Shown here: positions 1 through 10,009 of the stretch, piece after piece
Numbering within the stretch: the stretch's first letter is position 1
Layout: every line of letters begins with the position of its first letter
NCBI GenBank assembly: GCA_001487125.1
Contig: LN913013.1
Location: forward strand, 2,149,110 to 2,213,109
Length of the DNA: 64,000 nt
Direction: 5' to 3'
Source of the DNA: Gabonibacter massiliensis
GTDB taxonomy: Bacteria > Bacteroidota > Bacteroidia > Bacteroidales > Marinifilaceae
Notes under the pieces: model-generated
What the model was told of the DNA's origin: nothing
The model's input: only the letters and a program-made list of their open reading frames with translations
Databases searched by the model: none
Made by a program: the position numbers and the translations under genes

Positions 1-2602
1 CGGCAAAAAGACGGTCCATGTAAAATGGAGCTATCGGGGCCGACAGCAAGGCTACCGTTTCGAGACAGGTATAAAGCGTCTGGTAAGCGGAAATCTTATC
101 TTTCGTATAATCGCCTCCCCAATAGCGTTTCCGGGATAAACGGACATACCAATTGGAAAGATTTTCAATCACAAAATCCTGTATGGCCCGTCCGGCTCGC
201 GTCGGCTCGTATTTCTCGTATGCCTCCGTCACCTCCTGGATTAACGTGTTCAATAGAGATAAAATCCAGCGATCGATTTCGGGACGTTCGTTAAGATCTA
301 TATCCGTTTCCGCGTAAGTGAATTCATCAATGTTGGCGTACAAGGCAAAAAAGCTGTACGTGTTGTATAAAGTCCCGAAGAATTTCCGTTTCACTTCCTC
401 TACTCCGGTAATATCGAATTTCAGATTATCCCACGGCTGGGAGTTGGTGATCATATACCAACGTAAAGCATCTGATCCCTGTTTTTCAATGGTTGCGAAC
501 GGGTCGACTGCGTTGCCCAAACGTTTGGACATCTTGTTGCCCTTGGCATCCAGTACCAGTCCGTTTGAAATGATATTCTTAAAGGCCACGGAGTCAAATA
601 CCATCGTGGCAATGGCATGTAATGTGAAAAACCAGCCCCGCGTTTGATCTACCCCTTCGGCAATAAAATCTGCCGGAAACCGATAGCGGTTATCGATGGC
701 CTCCCGATTTTCAAAAGGGTAATGCAATTGGGCATAAGGCATGGCTCCGGAATCAAACCAGACGTCGATCAGGTCTTTTTCCCGGAACATTCGTTGTCCT
801 GTCGGAGAAACCAGTATAATCTCATCTACGTAAGGACGATGAAGATCAATTTTATCGTAATTAGCATCGGAGTAATCACCGGGAATAAAATCCTTAAATG
901 GATTTTCTTTCATAAAACCGGCTTGGATAGCGCGTTCGATCTCCTCTATTAACTCTTTCACGGAGCCGATGCATATCTGCTCTGTTCCGTCTTCGCTAAT
1001 CCATATGGGAAGGGGAGTTCCCCAATAACGAGATCTGGATAAATTCCAGTCTACGAGGTTCTCCAACCATTTCCCGAATCTTCCTTCTCCTGTGCTGGCG
1101 GGTTTCCAATTGATGGTTTTATTCAATTCGATCATCCGTTCTTTTACAGCTGTCGTTTTGATAAACCATGAATCCAAAGGATAGTAGAGTACCGGTTTAT
1201 CCGTACGCCAGCAGTGCGGATAATTATGCTCGTGCTTTTCAACTTTAAATGCTTTGTTCTCCCGTTTGAGCATGACGGATAGATCGATGTCTAATGTGGT
1301 ATCGTCTTCCGAAAGATTGGGATCATAGGCATTTTTTACAAAACGTCCGGCGTAATTGCTGTATGATGTAACATCAATGTTATTTTTGATAAAGTCAGGA
1401 TCTATTTCGTCAAGGAGAAAAAGTTTCCCCTGTTTGTCTACCATGGGTTGTCTGTTTCCCTCTTTGTCTATGAGCAACATTGGAGAGATGCCGGAAATTT
1501 TAGCTACCCGGTCGTCATCGGCACCGAAAGTAGGGGCGATATGTACTATCCCCGTGCCGTCTTCGGTCGTCACGTAATCCCCCAGAATAACCCGGAAAGC
1601 GTCTCCTAACGGCTTCATCCACGGTATTAATTGTTCGTAACGTATTCCTTCCAAATCCGGTCCCTTAAATCGGTTTACGATTCGGTAAGGAATTAATTTG
1701 TCACCTTCTTTATACTCTTCCAAAGCGATAGATTCCGCTTTTTTATTAAAAAAGCTGTTGAACCGCTCTTCGGCTATTATGACCGTGATCGGCTGGAAAG
1801 TATACGGGTTGTATGTTTTTATTTCAAGATAAGTTATATTTGGTCCGACAGCCAAGGCCGTGTTTGAAGGTAATGTCCATGGAGTTGTCGTCCAGGCAAG
1901 GAAATAGACCTGATCACTATGAGCGAATAGTTTTTCGGATTTCGCATCGCGAACGACCTTAAACTGGGCGACACAGGTGGTATCCTTAACGTCGCGGTAA
2001 CAACCGGGCTGATTTAATTCATGCGTGCTTAACCCTGTTCCAGCGGCCGGAGAGTAGGGCTGGATCGTGTATCCTTTATAGAGCAATCCTTTTTCATACA
2101 ATTGCTTCAATAGATACCATAAAGTTTCGATATAGCGGTTATCATAGGTGATATACGGGTTGTGCATATCTACCCAGTACCCCATCTTTTGGGTCAAATC
2201 TTCCCATTCGCGGGTATATTTCATCACGTCTTCCCGGCAAGCTTTGTTATAGTCTGCCACGGAGATCGTTTTGCCGATGTTTTCTTTAGTGATGCCGAGC
2301 TTTTTCTCGACGCCCAATTCGACGGGTAAACCGTGGGTATCCCATCCGGCTTTACGCTCCACGTAAAAGCCCTGTAAGGTTTTGTAACGGCAGACTACAT
2401 CCTTGATCGTTCTCGCCATTACATGGTGAATGCCAGGCATGCCGTTGGCGGAAGGAGGCCCTTCGTAAAAAACGAAAGAGGGATTTCCTTCGCGGGTTTT
2501 CAGACTTTCCTCAAATGTTTTGTTTTCTTCCCACTCCTTCAGTACTTCCTGATTGATCCGGGAGAGATCCAAACTTTTATATTCATGGAATTTTTTGTCC
2601 AT
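1..2602 (-). CDS. ileS: Isoleucyl-tRNA synthetase (3' end outside window)
   Basis: This class I aminoacyl-tRNA synthetase charges tRNA-Ile in the cytoplasm. The minus-strand frame opens with ATG at 2602 (MDKKFHEYKSLDLSRINQEV) and stays open to base 1, giving about 867 residues. The C-terminal anticodon-binding part is cut off by the window edge. The HIGH-type motif reads GIHH near 2423-2434, inside the family context EGPPSANGMPG. The KMSKR loop is encoded near 521-535. Large editing and catalytic regions lie between them. The family in Bacteroidales is usually about 1,130-1,150 residues, so roughly a quarter is missing here. A TATATTTG -7 element on the minus strand (2653-2660) lies about 50 bases before the start. 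The plus-strand frames in this stretch are shadows. Confidence 0.97.
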   Translation of the reverse strand, partial: MDKKFHEYKSLDLSRINQEVLKEWEENKTFEESLKTREGNPSFVFYEGPPSANGMPGIHHVMARTIKDVVCRYKTLQGFYVERKAGWDTHGLPVELGVEKKLGITKENIGKTISVADYNKACREDVMKYTREWEDLTQKMGYWVDMHNPYITYDNRYIETLWYLLKQLYEKGLLYKGYTIQPYSPAAGTGLSTHELNQPGCYRDVKDTTCVAQFKVVRDAKSEKLFAHSDQVYFLAWTTTPWTLPSNTALAVGPNITYLEIKTYNPYTFQPITVIIAEERFNSFFNKKAESIALEEYKEGDKLIPYRIVNRFKGPDLEGIRYEQLIPWMKPLGDAFRVILGDYVTTEDGTGIVHIAPTFGADDDRVAKISGISPMLLIDKEGNRQPMVDKQGKLFLLDEIDPDFIKNNIDVTSYSNYAGRFVKNAYDPNLSEDDTTLDIDLSVMLKRENKAFKVEKHEHNYPHCWRTDKPVLYYPLDSWFIKTTAVKERMIELNKTINWKPASTGEGRFGKWLENLVDWNLSRSRYWGTPLPIWISEDGTEQICIGSVKELIEEIERAIQAGFMKENPFKDFIPGDYSDANYDKIDLHRPYVDEIILVSPTGQRMFREKDLIDVWFDSGAMPYAQLHYPFENREAIDNRYRFPADFIAEGVDQTRGWFFTLHAIATMVFDSVAFKNIISNGLVLDAKGNKMSKRLGNAVDPFATIEKQGSDALRWYMITNSQPWDNLKFDITGVEEVKRKFFGTLYNTYSFFALYANIDEFTYAETDIDLNERPEIDRWILSLLNTLIQEVTEAYEKYEPTRAGRAIQDFVIENLSNWYVRLSRKRYWGGDYTKDKISAYQTLYTCLETVALLSAPIAPFYMDRLFA

Positions 2603-2652
2603 TTTGGTCACTGATTTTTATAGTTATTGTTCGCATCTGAAAAATCAAGTTG

Positions 2653-2660
2653 CAAATATA
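2653..2660 (-). promoter_or_regulatory. Bacteroidota -7 element for ileS
   Basis: The minus strand reads TATATTTG, a perfect TAnnTTTG match, about 50 bases before the ileS start codon. I do not see a convincing -33 TTG at the usual distance. Confidence 0.5.
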
Positions 2661-2736
2661 TCATTTTCTTAGGAAAGAAAAACAGACTTTTCTCTCTTTC
2701 TTGTATAAAAATGGGATTTGATAGAATACTATTCTT

Positions 2737-4470
2737 CTATTTTTGAGCGTTTTCGTCAACGGGAGCTACTCCTTCCGGTTGAAATTCGAATAATAATGTG
2801 GGTAATTGCTTATCCGTATTTTTCCCGAATTGAACGATCGGTCGGAAGTATTCCGGGTAATATTTTGCCGCAAGTGGATAGATCGTGACATAGCCGTGAC
2901 GGAACCATCTGTCTATAATCACGTGAGTGATGCCCTCTTTTTTAAAGTTATTGAAAATAACTTCGGGTTTTCCGTACTGAGGGAAGGAAACCGCTTTTCT
3001 TCCGGATGAAAACAGATAGAAGAGTTCCGGTTTCCGACAAGCAATACGAGCCTCTTCCGGTAAGTTCTTTTTACACCATTGAATGGCATATACGTATTCG
3101 ATGAAGGCTTCCGGGGCAATCCGTTCGTTCCAGACTTTAAAGGTAGCCAGTTTCCGTTGTGTTTCCAATGCTTGAGAATATTTTGGAAACATAAAAAATA
3201 CGATGAACAGGACGAGTGCTCCTGTCGGGATGAATTCCCTGTATTTGTACTTGAAATTAGGGTAGGATGATAAAAGATAGGCGACAAAAGAGATACATCC
3301 GTTGAGAAAAAGAAAAATCAATAAAGGGATGATTCCGATCATATAACGGTGTCCGGCATACTGTTCCGGCCAGAAAAGTAGAACCGCCATGGTAATTCCT
3401 AAATAGAGGGATAATAGTAACCTGTATTTTTTCAATCGGCTTAATCCGAAAATAATTAAAGCGATGACACAAAAACCCCGGACCCATCCCATGGAGTTCG
3501 TTGTTTGACGGTCGTAATCAAATGGCCAGATGGCGGAAGGAATCCATTTCACGGAATAACTGGTTATGTTGTTTTGAATCCTGGTGGCCCAATCGGAGAA
3601 TGTCGTCATCTGTTCACCTTTGGGCTTTTTCCTGAAATCATTGAGGTAATCGCTATGTACGACCCCGTGACTTCGGTTGCGTATGTCCCATCCGATTTTG
3701 GAACAAGAGAAAGACCCGACTAAAATAAGAAGAATCAATACGTTGCTTATTACGCGTCGTTTGTTTGTTTTTGTCAGATAGGGATTTTCGTCTTGTCGTT
3801 TTTCGCGGATATAGGTAATGGTGCGTTGAATGCAAATAATCGTGAAATAGATCATGAATGCCAGAATGATAGAAGCTCCCATCGTTCTGACAAAATAGAT
3901 ATAGTTCAAACATACGATCAGCAGGATAAATAACAGGATTTGGGATTTGGGCCTTTCTCCTCCGAAGAGATTATCGGTATGAACCAAACTGAGCAGGTAC
4001 AGGGCGGCTATCGACAGGCTGGTAAATAGCATTTCGCTCATGACGATGGTCGAATAGCGTAGGAGTTCGGGTTGCATACAGCAAAGTAAGCAGGTTCCCA
4101 ATGCCAGAAGGATGGAGTCGGATATTTTCCGTATGAATAGAAATAGGAATAAAATGGCGAAGAAAAAGAGAACTCCGTTAGCCATCTTTAAAGAAACATA
4201 AGAGTGAAAAACGGATAACACGGTAGCCGTGAACAACGGATAACCGGGAGGGAAGTGGGTATGCGGACTTTCTTCAAAACCCATAATGTTGGTATATCCT
4301 TTTCCTTCGGCAAGTGCTTTCCCCAAGGCGTAGTAATAGACGTTATCTCCGTTTAGGTCCGGTTTGTAATCGAAAATTTTTCCGTAATTAAAAGCAAAAA
4401 CGATACCGATCAGGCAGATGCATAGATAAGTCTGTACTTTTGTATTGATTTTGTTGAGAACACTTGTCAT
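2737..4470 (-). CDS. GT-C type (GT39/ArnT-like) membrane glycosyltransferase
   Basis: This is a polytopic inner-membrane protein of about 577 residues, probably using a polyprenyl-phosphate sugar donor. The segment DLNGDNVYYYALGKAL followed by HTHFPPGYPLF is typical of the first luminal loop of PMT/ArnT-like GT-C enzymes: an acidic residue, then PPGYP. Roughly ten hydrophobic helices follow, and a soluble C-terminal domain of about 150 residues carries no motif I recognise. I chose ATG 4470 (MTSVLNKIN). The frame runs back to 4530, but that part overlaps the upstream aspartate kinase, and 4470 leaves a clean 13-base gap. Acceptor and sugar cannot be read from the sequence. The link to aspartate kinase may be only co-transcription. 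Confidence 0.75.
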   Translation of the reverse strand: MTSVLNKINTKVQTYLCICLIGIVFAFNYGKIFDYKPDLNGDNVYYYALGKALAEGKGYTNIMGFEESPHTHFPPGYPLFTATVLSVFHSYVSLKMANGVLFFFAILFLFLFIRKISDSILLALGTCLLCCMQPELLRYSTIVMSEMLFTSLSIAALYLLSLVHTDNLFGGERPKSQILLFILLIVCLNYIYFVRTMGASIILAFMIYFTIICIQRTITYIREKRQDENPYLTKTNKRRVISNVLILLILVGSFSCSKIGWDIRNRSHGVVHSDYLNDFRKKPKGEQMTTFSDWATRIQNNITSYSVKWIPSAIWPFDYDRQTTNSMGWVRGFCVIALIIFGLSRLKKYRLLLSLYLGITMAVLLFWPEQYAGHRYMIGIIPLLIFLFLNGCISFVAYLLSSYPNFKYKYREFIPTGALVLFIVFFMFPKYSQALETQRKLATFKVWNERIAPEAFIEYVYAIQWCKKNLPEEARIACRKPELFYLFSSGRKAVSFPQYGKPEVIFNNFKKEGITHVIIDRWFRHGYVTIYPLAAKYYPEYFRPIVQFGKNTDKQLPTLLFEFQPEGVAPVDENAQK

Positions 4471-4483
4471 GATGTTTTTGATT

Positions 4484-5737
4484 TTAATTGTGTAAGACAA
4501 ATTGTGCCGTGATGCGGCTTCGCTGTTCAACCAGGATGGGCTGCCGACCGATGATTTCCTGTATGCAATTTTCTGTGTAATGTCGAATGGTAATCAGTTT
4601 TACGTCCCGATTGTACAATACCTCGTACTCTTTTTGCAGTTCTTTGATAAAATCGGTAAGGATCGCCTCGTGGTTATCGATGCAGAACGAGAAGCTGATG
4701 GCCGAATTTTGCATCAGGTTCAGCTTTAATTTGTATTTTGCCAGGATCCCGAAAATCTGACTTAATTTCTCTTCGGCAATGAAGGAGAAATCTCGTGGTG
4801 TAAGAGTCAGTAAGAGCTGATTCTCTTTGTTGATGTATATAGGCGGAAGGCTCAGCCGTTCTTCCAGTTCTTGAATAACGGTTCCTTCTGTACCCGGGAA
4901 CAGAAAAGATTTCACGTAGAGGGGTATCTGCTTGTTTTGTATGGGTTTAATGGTCTTGGGATGAATTACTTTTGCCCCGAAGTGGGATAGTTCGATAGCC
5001 TCTTTGTAAGACATCCGATGTATGACTTCGGCTTGCGCGTACTCTTTCGGGTCCGCGTTCATGACGCCTGGAACGTCTTTCCAGATGGTGACATCTTCCG
5101 CATCCAGAAGATTGGCTAATAAAGCGGCCGTGTAATCGGATCCTTCCCGTCCCAAGGTCGTCGTTTGATTGATTTTTGTTCCGGCGATAAATCCTTGGGT
5201 TACGTATAGGGAAGTTGCCGAAAAGGTGAAAGTTTCTTTACAGAACTTTTCCGAAAGTGTTAAATCGATATTGGCATTCCGGTAATTTTGATCCGATTTT
5301 AGGACTTTCCGAATGTCAATGAATTGATTTTTTAATCCTGCCGTTTGTAAATAATCGGAAACGATAGTAGTGGAAAGAAGCTCTCCGAAACAGATGATCC
5401 GGTCGTACTCGTAGTCGTAACATAGGGAGGATTCTTCGGATAACATGTTTTGAAGAGCATTGAACCATTTTTCCATGTGCCTGTATACCGGATCATCTAT
5501 CGGGAATAGTTGATTGACGATCTCCTGATGGTATTTTTTCAACTCATTCAAAACAACCCATAGTTGTGGATCTTTGTGAAAATAGGCATTGCACAAAACT
5601 TCCAGGTGATTTGTCGTTTTTCCCATCGCCGATACGACCACAATCAAATTTTCCCTTTGTTCTTGTATAATGGAAGCTAAGTTCCGGACTCCTTCTGCAT
5701 CTTTTACGGAAGCACCACCGAATTTGAATATTTTCAT
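4484..5737 (-). CDS. lysC: Aspartate kinase (monofunctional)
   Basis: The enzyme phosphorylates aspartate, the first step to lysine, threonine, methionine and diaminopimelate. The N-terminus MKIFKFGGASVKDAEGVRNL is the family signature (KFGG-S). The catalytic core includes TTTLGREGSDYTAALLA around residues 190-210, then WKDVPGVMNADP. The last 110 or so residues look like a divergent ACT regulatory region. At 417 residues it is a short monofunctional form, without a homoserine dehydrogenase fusion. The GT-C gene follows 13 bases downstream, so the two are probably co-transcribed. A minus-strand TATTTTTG -7 element lies at 5760-5767, just upstream. The symbol lysC is by family only; the feedback specificity is unknown. 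Confidence 0.9.
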   Translation of the reverse strand: MKIFKFGGASVKDAEGVRNLASIIQEQRENLIVVVSAMGKTTNHLEVLCNAYFHKDPQLWVVLNELKKYHQEIVNQLFPIDDPVYRHMEKWFNALQNMLSEESSLCYDYEYDRIICFGELLSTTIVSDYLQTAGLKNQFIDIRKVLKSDQNYRNANIDLTLSEKFCKETFTFSATSLYVTQGFIAGTKINQTTTLGREGSDYTAALLANLLDAEDVTIWKDVPGVMNADPKEYAQAEVIHRMSYKEAIELSHFGAKVIHPKTIKPIQNKQIPLYVKSFLFPGTEGTVIQELEERLSLPPIYINKENQLLLTLTPRDFSFIAEEKLSQIFGILAKYKLKLNLMQNSAISFSFCIDNHEAILTDFIKELQKEYEVLYNRDVKLITIRHYTENCIQEIIGRQPILVEQRSRITAQFVLHN

Positions 5738-5817
5738 TCATCAAAAAATTAGTTCGAGACAAAAATAATAAAATAGGCAATAAACTGGGTAAACTTTTTA
5801 AATTAAAGATTATAACC

Positions 5818-5825
5818 TATATTTG
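5818..5825 (+). promoter_or_regulatory. Bacteroidota -7 element for fbp
   Basis: TATATTTG matches TAnnTTTG and lies 23 bases before the fbp start codon. No good -33 TTG is visible. Confidence 0.5.
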
Positions 5826-5848
5826 CAGAAAATTAAAAACACAGAACC

Positions 5849-6868
5849 ATGATAATGCATAAAGTTACAACTTTAAATCAATTTATCGTTGAAAGACAGG
5901 CCGAAATACCCGGGGCTACCGGTGAATTTTCAAGACTTTTGCACCATATAGGAATTGCTGCAAAAAAAGTACATAGAGAAGTAAATAAAGCCGGATTAGT
6001 GGATATTCTGGGAAAGGTCGGTAGTATGAATGTGCAGGGGGAGGATCAGCAGAAGCTGGATGTATATGCCGATACGACCTTTATGGATGAATTGCGTGCA
6101 AGTGGTGAGTGCTGTGGTGTAGCAACGGAAGAGAATCAGGATATCGTTATTTTTGAAGAGGGATTATGCCGGGATGCCAAATACATTATCTGTATGGACC
6201 CTTTGGACGGTTCTTCCAATATCGATGTAAATGTGTCGGTAGGGACTATTTTTTCTATTTACAAAAGGAAATCTCCTTTAGGAGAACCTCCTATGATTGA
6301 GGATTTCTTGCAACCGGGAACGGAACAGATTGCGGCCGGTTATGTTATTTACGGATCTTCAACCATGATGGTGTATAGTTCCGGAAATGGAGTGAACGGT
6401 TTCACGCTGGATACTTCTATCGGGGAGTTTTGTTTGTCTCATCCGAATATGCAAACACCGGAAAGCGGGAAAATTTATTCTATCAATGAAGGGAACTACG
6501 TGAATTTTCCAGTCGGAGTGAAGAAATTTATCAAATATTGTCAGGAAAAAGACGATGCGACGAAACGTCCGTATACCTCCCGTTATATCGGTTCTTTAGT
6601 AGCTGATTTTCATAGAAATATGTTGAAGGGAGGCATTTTCTTGTACCCGCAAACGAGTTCTCATCCGACGGGGAAATTAAGACTGTTGTACGAGTGTAAC
6701 CCGATTGCTTTTATCGCGGAACAGTCGGGAGGAATGGCGATAGACGGTGAAAGAAGGATATTGGAAATTCAGCCGGAAGCCATACATCAAAGAGTGCCTT
6801 TGTATACCGGATCAAAGAATATGGTATTGAAGGCTCGGGAGTTTCTGACATTTTTTAATCATATCTAA
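5849..6868 (+). CDS. fbp: Fructose-1,6-bisphosphatase, class 1
   Basis: This cytoplasmic gluconeogenic enzyme hydrolyses fructose-1,6-bisphosphate to fructose-6-phosphate. The metal and substrate site [10 protein letters not shown] is at residues 117-126. The [20 protein letters not shown] segment and the late [21 protein letters not shown] segment are class 1 hallmarks. At 339 residues the length is normal for the family. ATG 5849 is used; a second ATG at 5855 would remove two residues. The gene has its own -7 element and its own strong terminator, so it is probably monocistronic. Confidence 0.96.
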   Translation: MIMHKVTTLNQFIVERQAEIPGATGEFSRLLHHIGIAAKKVHREVNKAGLVDILGKVGSMNVQGEDQQKLDVYADTTFMDELRASGECCGVATEENQDIVIFEEGLCRDAKYIICMDPLDGSSNIDVNVSVGTIFSIYKRKSPLGEPPMIEDFLQPGTEQIAAGYVIYGSSTMMVYSSGNGVNGFTLDTSIGEFCLSHPNMQTPESGKIYSINEGNYVNFPVGVKKFIKYCQEKDDATKRPYTSRYIGSLVADFHRNMLKGGIFLYPQTSSHPTGKLRLLYECNPIAFIAEQSGGMAIDGERRILEIQPEAIHQRVPLYTGSKNMVLKAREFLTFFNHI

Positions 6869-6883
6869 AAATTGTAATAGATT

Positions 6884-6921
6884 CGAATGGATGATCCTTA
6901 AAGAATCATCCATTCGGTTTT
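6884..6921 (+). terminator. Rho-independent terminator of fbp
   Basis: A 12-bp perfect stem (6884-6895 with 6905-6916) and a 9-base loop are followed by a short T run. It starts 15 bases after the fbp stop codon. Confidence 0.85.
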
Positions 6922-6943
6922 AAAGATAAATAGCACTATTTTT

Positions 6944-9001
6944 ATGGTAACAAAACAATTAATAGATCCGAAAAGCATCGTTGTTGTCGGCGGATCGGAT
7001 GATATTCATAAACCGGGAGGCGCTGTCTTGAGAAATCTACAGGATGGAAACTTCAAAGGAGAGCTTTATGTGGTAAATCCTAAAATGGATGAAGTACAGG
7101 GGGTTAAATCTTATAAGGATGTGAGGGATCTTCCTGTGGTGGATTGTGCGATTTTGGCTATTGCCGCCAAATATTGTCCTGCTGCCGTAGAAGTATTGGC
7201 AAAACAGAAAAATACCCGGGCTTTTATCATTTTGTCCGCCGGTTTTCATGAAGAGAACGAAGAGGGAGCGAAATTGGAAAAACAGATTGTTGATACCATC
7301 GATTCCGTGGGGGGTGCGTTGATCGGGCCGAATTGTATCGGTGTATTGACGAATCATTATAGTGGAGTTTTCACCCAACCGATTCCTAAATTGGATCCTC
7401 GAGGGGTAGATTTGATTTCCGGTTCAGGGGCAACGGCTTTGTTTATTATGGATACGGGAATGCAGAAAGGTATTAAATTTAATAGTACCTATTCTGTGGG
7501 TAATTCCGCTCAAATGGGTATAGAGGAGATTTTAGAATATATGGACGAATCTTTTGACCCGCAGACCAGCTCGCGGGTCAAATTACTGTACGTGGAGAGC
7601 ATTGATAAACCTGAGAAATTGTTGAAACATGCTTCTTCATTGATTCGGAAAGGATGTCGTATTGCGGCTATTAAATCCGGCGGGTCTGCTGCCGGAAGCC
7701 GTGCCGCTTCTTCTCATACCGGTGCTATGGCCAGTCCTGATGTTGCCGTAGAGGCTTTATTTAAGAAGGCCGGTATCGTGCGTTGTAACGGTAGGGATGA
7801 GTTGATGACGGTTGCCGGAATATTTATGCATCCTGAGTTAAAAGGGAAAAATATGGCGGTCGTAACGCATGCCGGGGGACCGGCCGTGATGTTAACGGAT
7901 GCACTTTCTAATGGGGGTATGGATGTTCCGCGTATCGAGGGCGAAAAGGCACGGGAACTGTTGGCGAAATTGTTCCCGGGCTCATCGGTAGGAAATCCGA
8001 TCGATTTTCTGGCGACAGGTACGGCCGAACAATTAGGGTATATTCTGGACGCTTGTGATTGCGATTTCGATCAGGTTGACGGGATGGCTGTTATTTTCGG
8101 AAGTCCGGGATTATTTCCTGTTTTCGATGTATACGATGTGCTGAACGAGAAAATGAAGAGTAGCAAAAAGCCGATATTCCCCATCTTCCCTTCTTCCAAG
8201 ATCGTGAAAGACGAGATAGATGCTTTCGTGGCCAAAGGGCGGGTCTATTTTCCGGACGAGGTTCTTTTCGGAAACGCGTTATGTAAGATCATGAAGACGC
8301 CTGCTCCTCAGCCTGAGCATTTTGAGATGCCTGATATGGACGTGAAGAAGATTCGGGAGGTCGTTGATCGGGCTTCCAATGGCTATTTGGCCCCTGAAGA
8401 TATACATCGATTGTTGGATGCGGCAGGTGTTGCCCGCGCGAAGGAGGGTGTTTCCGATAAAGAAGAGGAGATTGTGAAACTGGCCAAAGAGATCGGATTC
8501 CCCTTGGTAATGAAGGTTGTAGGTCCGGTACATAAATCCGACGTGGGAGGAGTGGTGCTTAACGTGAAAGACGAAGAGACCGTTCGACGTGAATTTAAGC
8601 GGATGATGCAGATTAAGGATACCTATGCGATCATGCTTGCCCAACAATTGCGCGGGACGGAGGTGTTTATCGGTGCCAAACGCGACGATAAATTCGGCCA
8701 TATGGTGCTTTGCGGTTTGGGTGGTATTTTTATTGAAGTATTGAAAGATGTGAATGCCGGATTGGCTCCTATCTCGAAGAAGGAAGCACAGACTATGATA
8801 CAGGGTTTGAAATCCTATAAGATTATTCAGGGTGTCCGTGGACAAGAGCCGGTAAATGAAGATAAATTTGCCGAAACGGTTATGCGGATATCTGCATTGG
8901 TTAAAGTGGCACCCGAAATTTTTGAGATGGACCTGAATCCGTTGTTAGGGAATAAAGAAGGGGTTGTGGCCGTGGATGCCCGTATCCGGATCGAAAAGTA
9001 A
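6944..9001 (+). CDS. Acyl-CoA synthetase (ADP-forming), acetate-CoA ligase type
   Basis: This is a fused alpha-beta NDP-forming acyl-CoA synthetase, which makes ATP from acetyl-CoA (or another acyl-CoA), ADP and phosphate. Residues 1-130 form the CoA-binding Rossmann part (SIVVVGGSDD, KPGGAVLRNL). The phospho-histidine is H258 in ASSHTGAMAS. The ATP-grasp beta part runs from about 470 to the end (PLVMKVVGPVHKSDVGGVVL, MDLNPLL). At 685 residues it fits the single-chain form. In a fermenter it would act in substrate-level phosphorylation. It stands alone after the fbp terminator. The preferred acyl group cannot be told from sequence. Confidence 0.88.
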   Translation: MVTKQLIDPKSIVVVGGSDDIHKPGGAVLRNLQDGNFKGELYVVNPKMDEVQGVKSYKDVRDLPVVDCAILAIAAKYCPAAVEVLAKQKNTRAFIILSAGFHEENEEGAKLEKQIVDTIDSVGGALIGPNCIGVLTNHYSGVFTQPIPKLDPRGVDLISGSGATALFIMDTGMQKGIKFNSTYSVGNSAQMGIEEILEYMDESFDPQTSSRVKLLYVESIDKPEKLLKHASSLIRKGCRIAAIKSGGSAAGSRAASSHTGAMASPDVAVEALFKKAGIVRCNGRDELMTVAGIFMHPELKGKNMAVVTHAGGPAVMLTDALSNGGMDVPRIEGEKARELLAKLFPGSSVGNPIDFLATGTAEQLGYILDACDCDFDQVDGMAVIFGSPGLFPVFDVYDVLNEKMKSSKKPIFPIFPSSKIVKDEIDAFVAKGRVYFPDEVLFGNALCKIMKTPAPQPEHFEMPDMDVKKIREVVDRASNGYLAPEDIHRLLDAAGVARAKEGVSDKEEEIVKLAKEIGFPLVMKVVGPVHKSDVGGVVLNVKDEETVRREFKRMMQIKDTYAIMLAQQLRGTEVFIGAKRDDKFGHMVLCGLGGIFIEVLKDVNAGLAPISKKEAQTMIQGLKSYKIIQGVRGQEPVNEDKFAETVMRISALVKVAPEIFEMDLNPLLGNKEGVVAVDARIRIEK

Positions 9002-9251
9002 GTTCTTTTTGAAGCCTGGTAAAATTTACAGGACAGGAAAAGAGAATGATCATCGTATTAGGAGTATTGCTTATGGCGGTACTCCTAAGTTTTGGTTGCG
9101 TTGGCCGGGCATTCGGAAGGGGGGCTGCCCTTTTTTGGAAAAAGAGAGCTCTTCCGACTCCGTGAGAGAAAAGAGAGCGGATTGATCTTAATAACTGAAT
9201 ATAATTTATATAGGGTTTTGTTTGGTGGGTACGAAACCATTATGGAGTAAA

Positions 9252-9938
9252 ATGAAAAAGAAAGACATTATTTTTATAGGGTGCGTGGTCATTTGTTTAC
9301 TTCCCTTTTTCGTATCGGAAGACGTATACTCTTTTTATAAGACGTTCAATGCGGAGCATGGTATGATCATGAGTTTTCTGAAGTTTGCGATTTTATCGAC
9401 TTTAGGAGAGTGTATAGGATTGAGGATCAGCGCAGGCGTGTATAATCGAAAAGGTTTCGGGATATTGCCTCGGGCTTTTGTATGGGGTATATTGGGTATG
9501 GGTATAAGTATGGCGATGACGATATTTGCCAATGGTGTGCCTGCTTTTCTGACGACGATGGGAATGACCGATGCGATGAGCGTTATGGGTGCTTCTCTCT
9601 CGTGGCCAAAGGTGTTTGTGGCTTTTTGCATATCCGTGGCAATGAATACTATTTTTGCTCCTGTGTTTATGACTCTGCACAAAATAACGGATACTCATAT
9701 TATCAATAACGGAGGAACTTTACGCGGATTTTTTACTCCCATTCCCATGGGAGAGATCATGGCCAATTTAAATTGGCGGGTACAATGGAATTTTGTGTTT
9801 AAAAAGACGATACCCTTTTTCTGGTATCCCGCTCATACCATAACTTTTTTGTTGCCGGGAGACATGCGCGTGCTTTTTGCTGCTTTGTTGGGTGTCGCCT
9901 TAGGGGTTCTGTTGGCCATAGCGACGCATAAAAAGTAA
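9252..9938 (+). CDS. Conserved membrane protein of unknown function
   Basis: I do not recognise a named family. The product is about 228 residues with around five hydrophobic segments: near residues 5-20, 40-60, 70-90, 115-135 and the C-terminal 25 residues. A glycine-rich stretch, AILSTLGECIGLRISAGVYN, falls between segments. ATG 9252 (MKKKDIIFIG) is preferred to the TTG at 9222, because it gives a normal basic N-terminus before the first helix. The gene stands between acyl-CoA synthetase and a flavodoxin-like gene on the same strand, with gaps of 250 and 71 bases. A solute transporter or a membrane scaffold are both possible. Confidence 0.7.
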   Translation: MKKKDIIFIGCVVICLLPFFVSEDVYSFYKTFNAEHGMIMSFLKFAILSTLGECIGLRISAGVYNRKGFGILPRAFVWGILGMGISMAMTIFANGVPAFLTTMGMTDAMSVMGASLSWPKVFVAFCISVAMNTIFAPVFMTLHKITDTHIINNGGTLRGFFTPIPMGEIMANLNWRVQWNFVFKKTIPFFWYPAHTITFLLPGDMRVLFAALLGVALGVLLAIATHKK

Positions 9939-10009
9939 AGTCCTGTTAAACCTTTCATATTTTCCATCGTATAGTTTAAGGAACAAAGCATTTACTTAAA
10001 CAAAAAGAT

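Noticed and set aside
25-2614. Several plus-strand open frames of 63-109 codons
   Set aside because: They are antisense shadows of ileS, which is open across the whole stretch on the minus strand.
9061-9100. AGGAGTA / TACTCCT inverted repeat after the acyl-CoA synthetase
   Set aside because: The loop is wide and no T run follows, so it is not convincing as a terminator.
8964-9185. Open frame of 73 codons after the ADP-forming acyl-CoA synthetase
   Set aside because: It begins inside the synthetase gene in another frame and its product looks random, so I treat it as non-coding.
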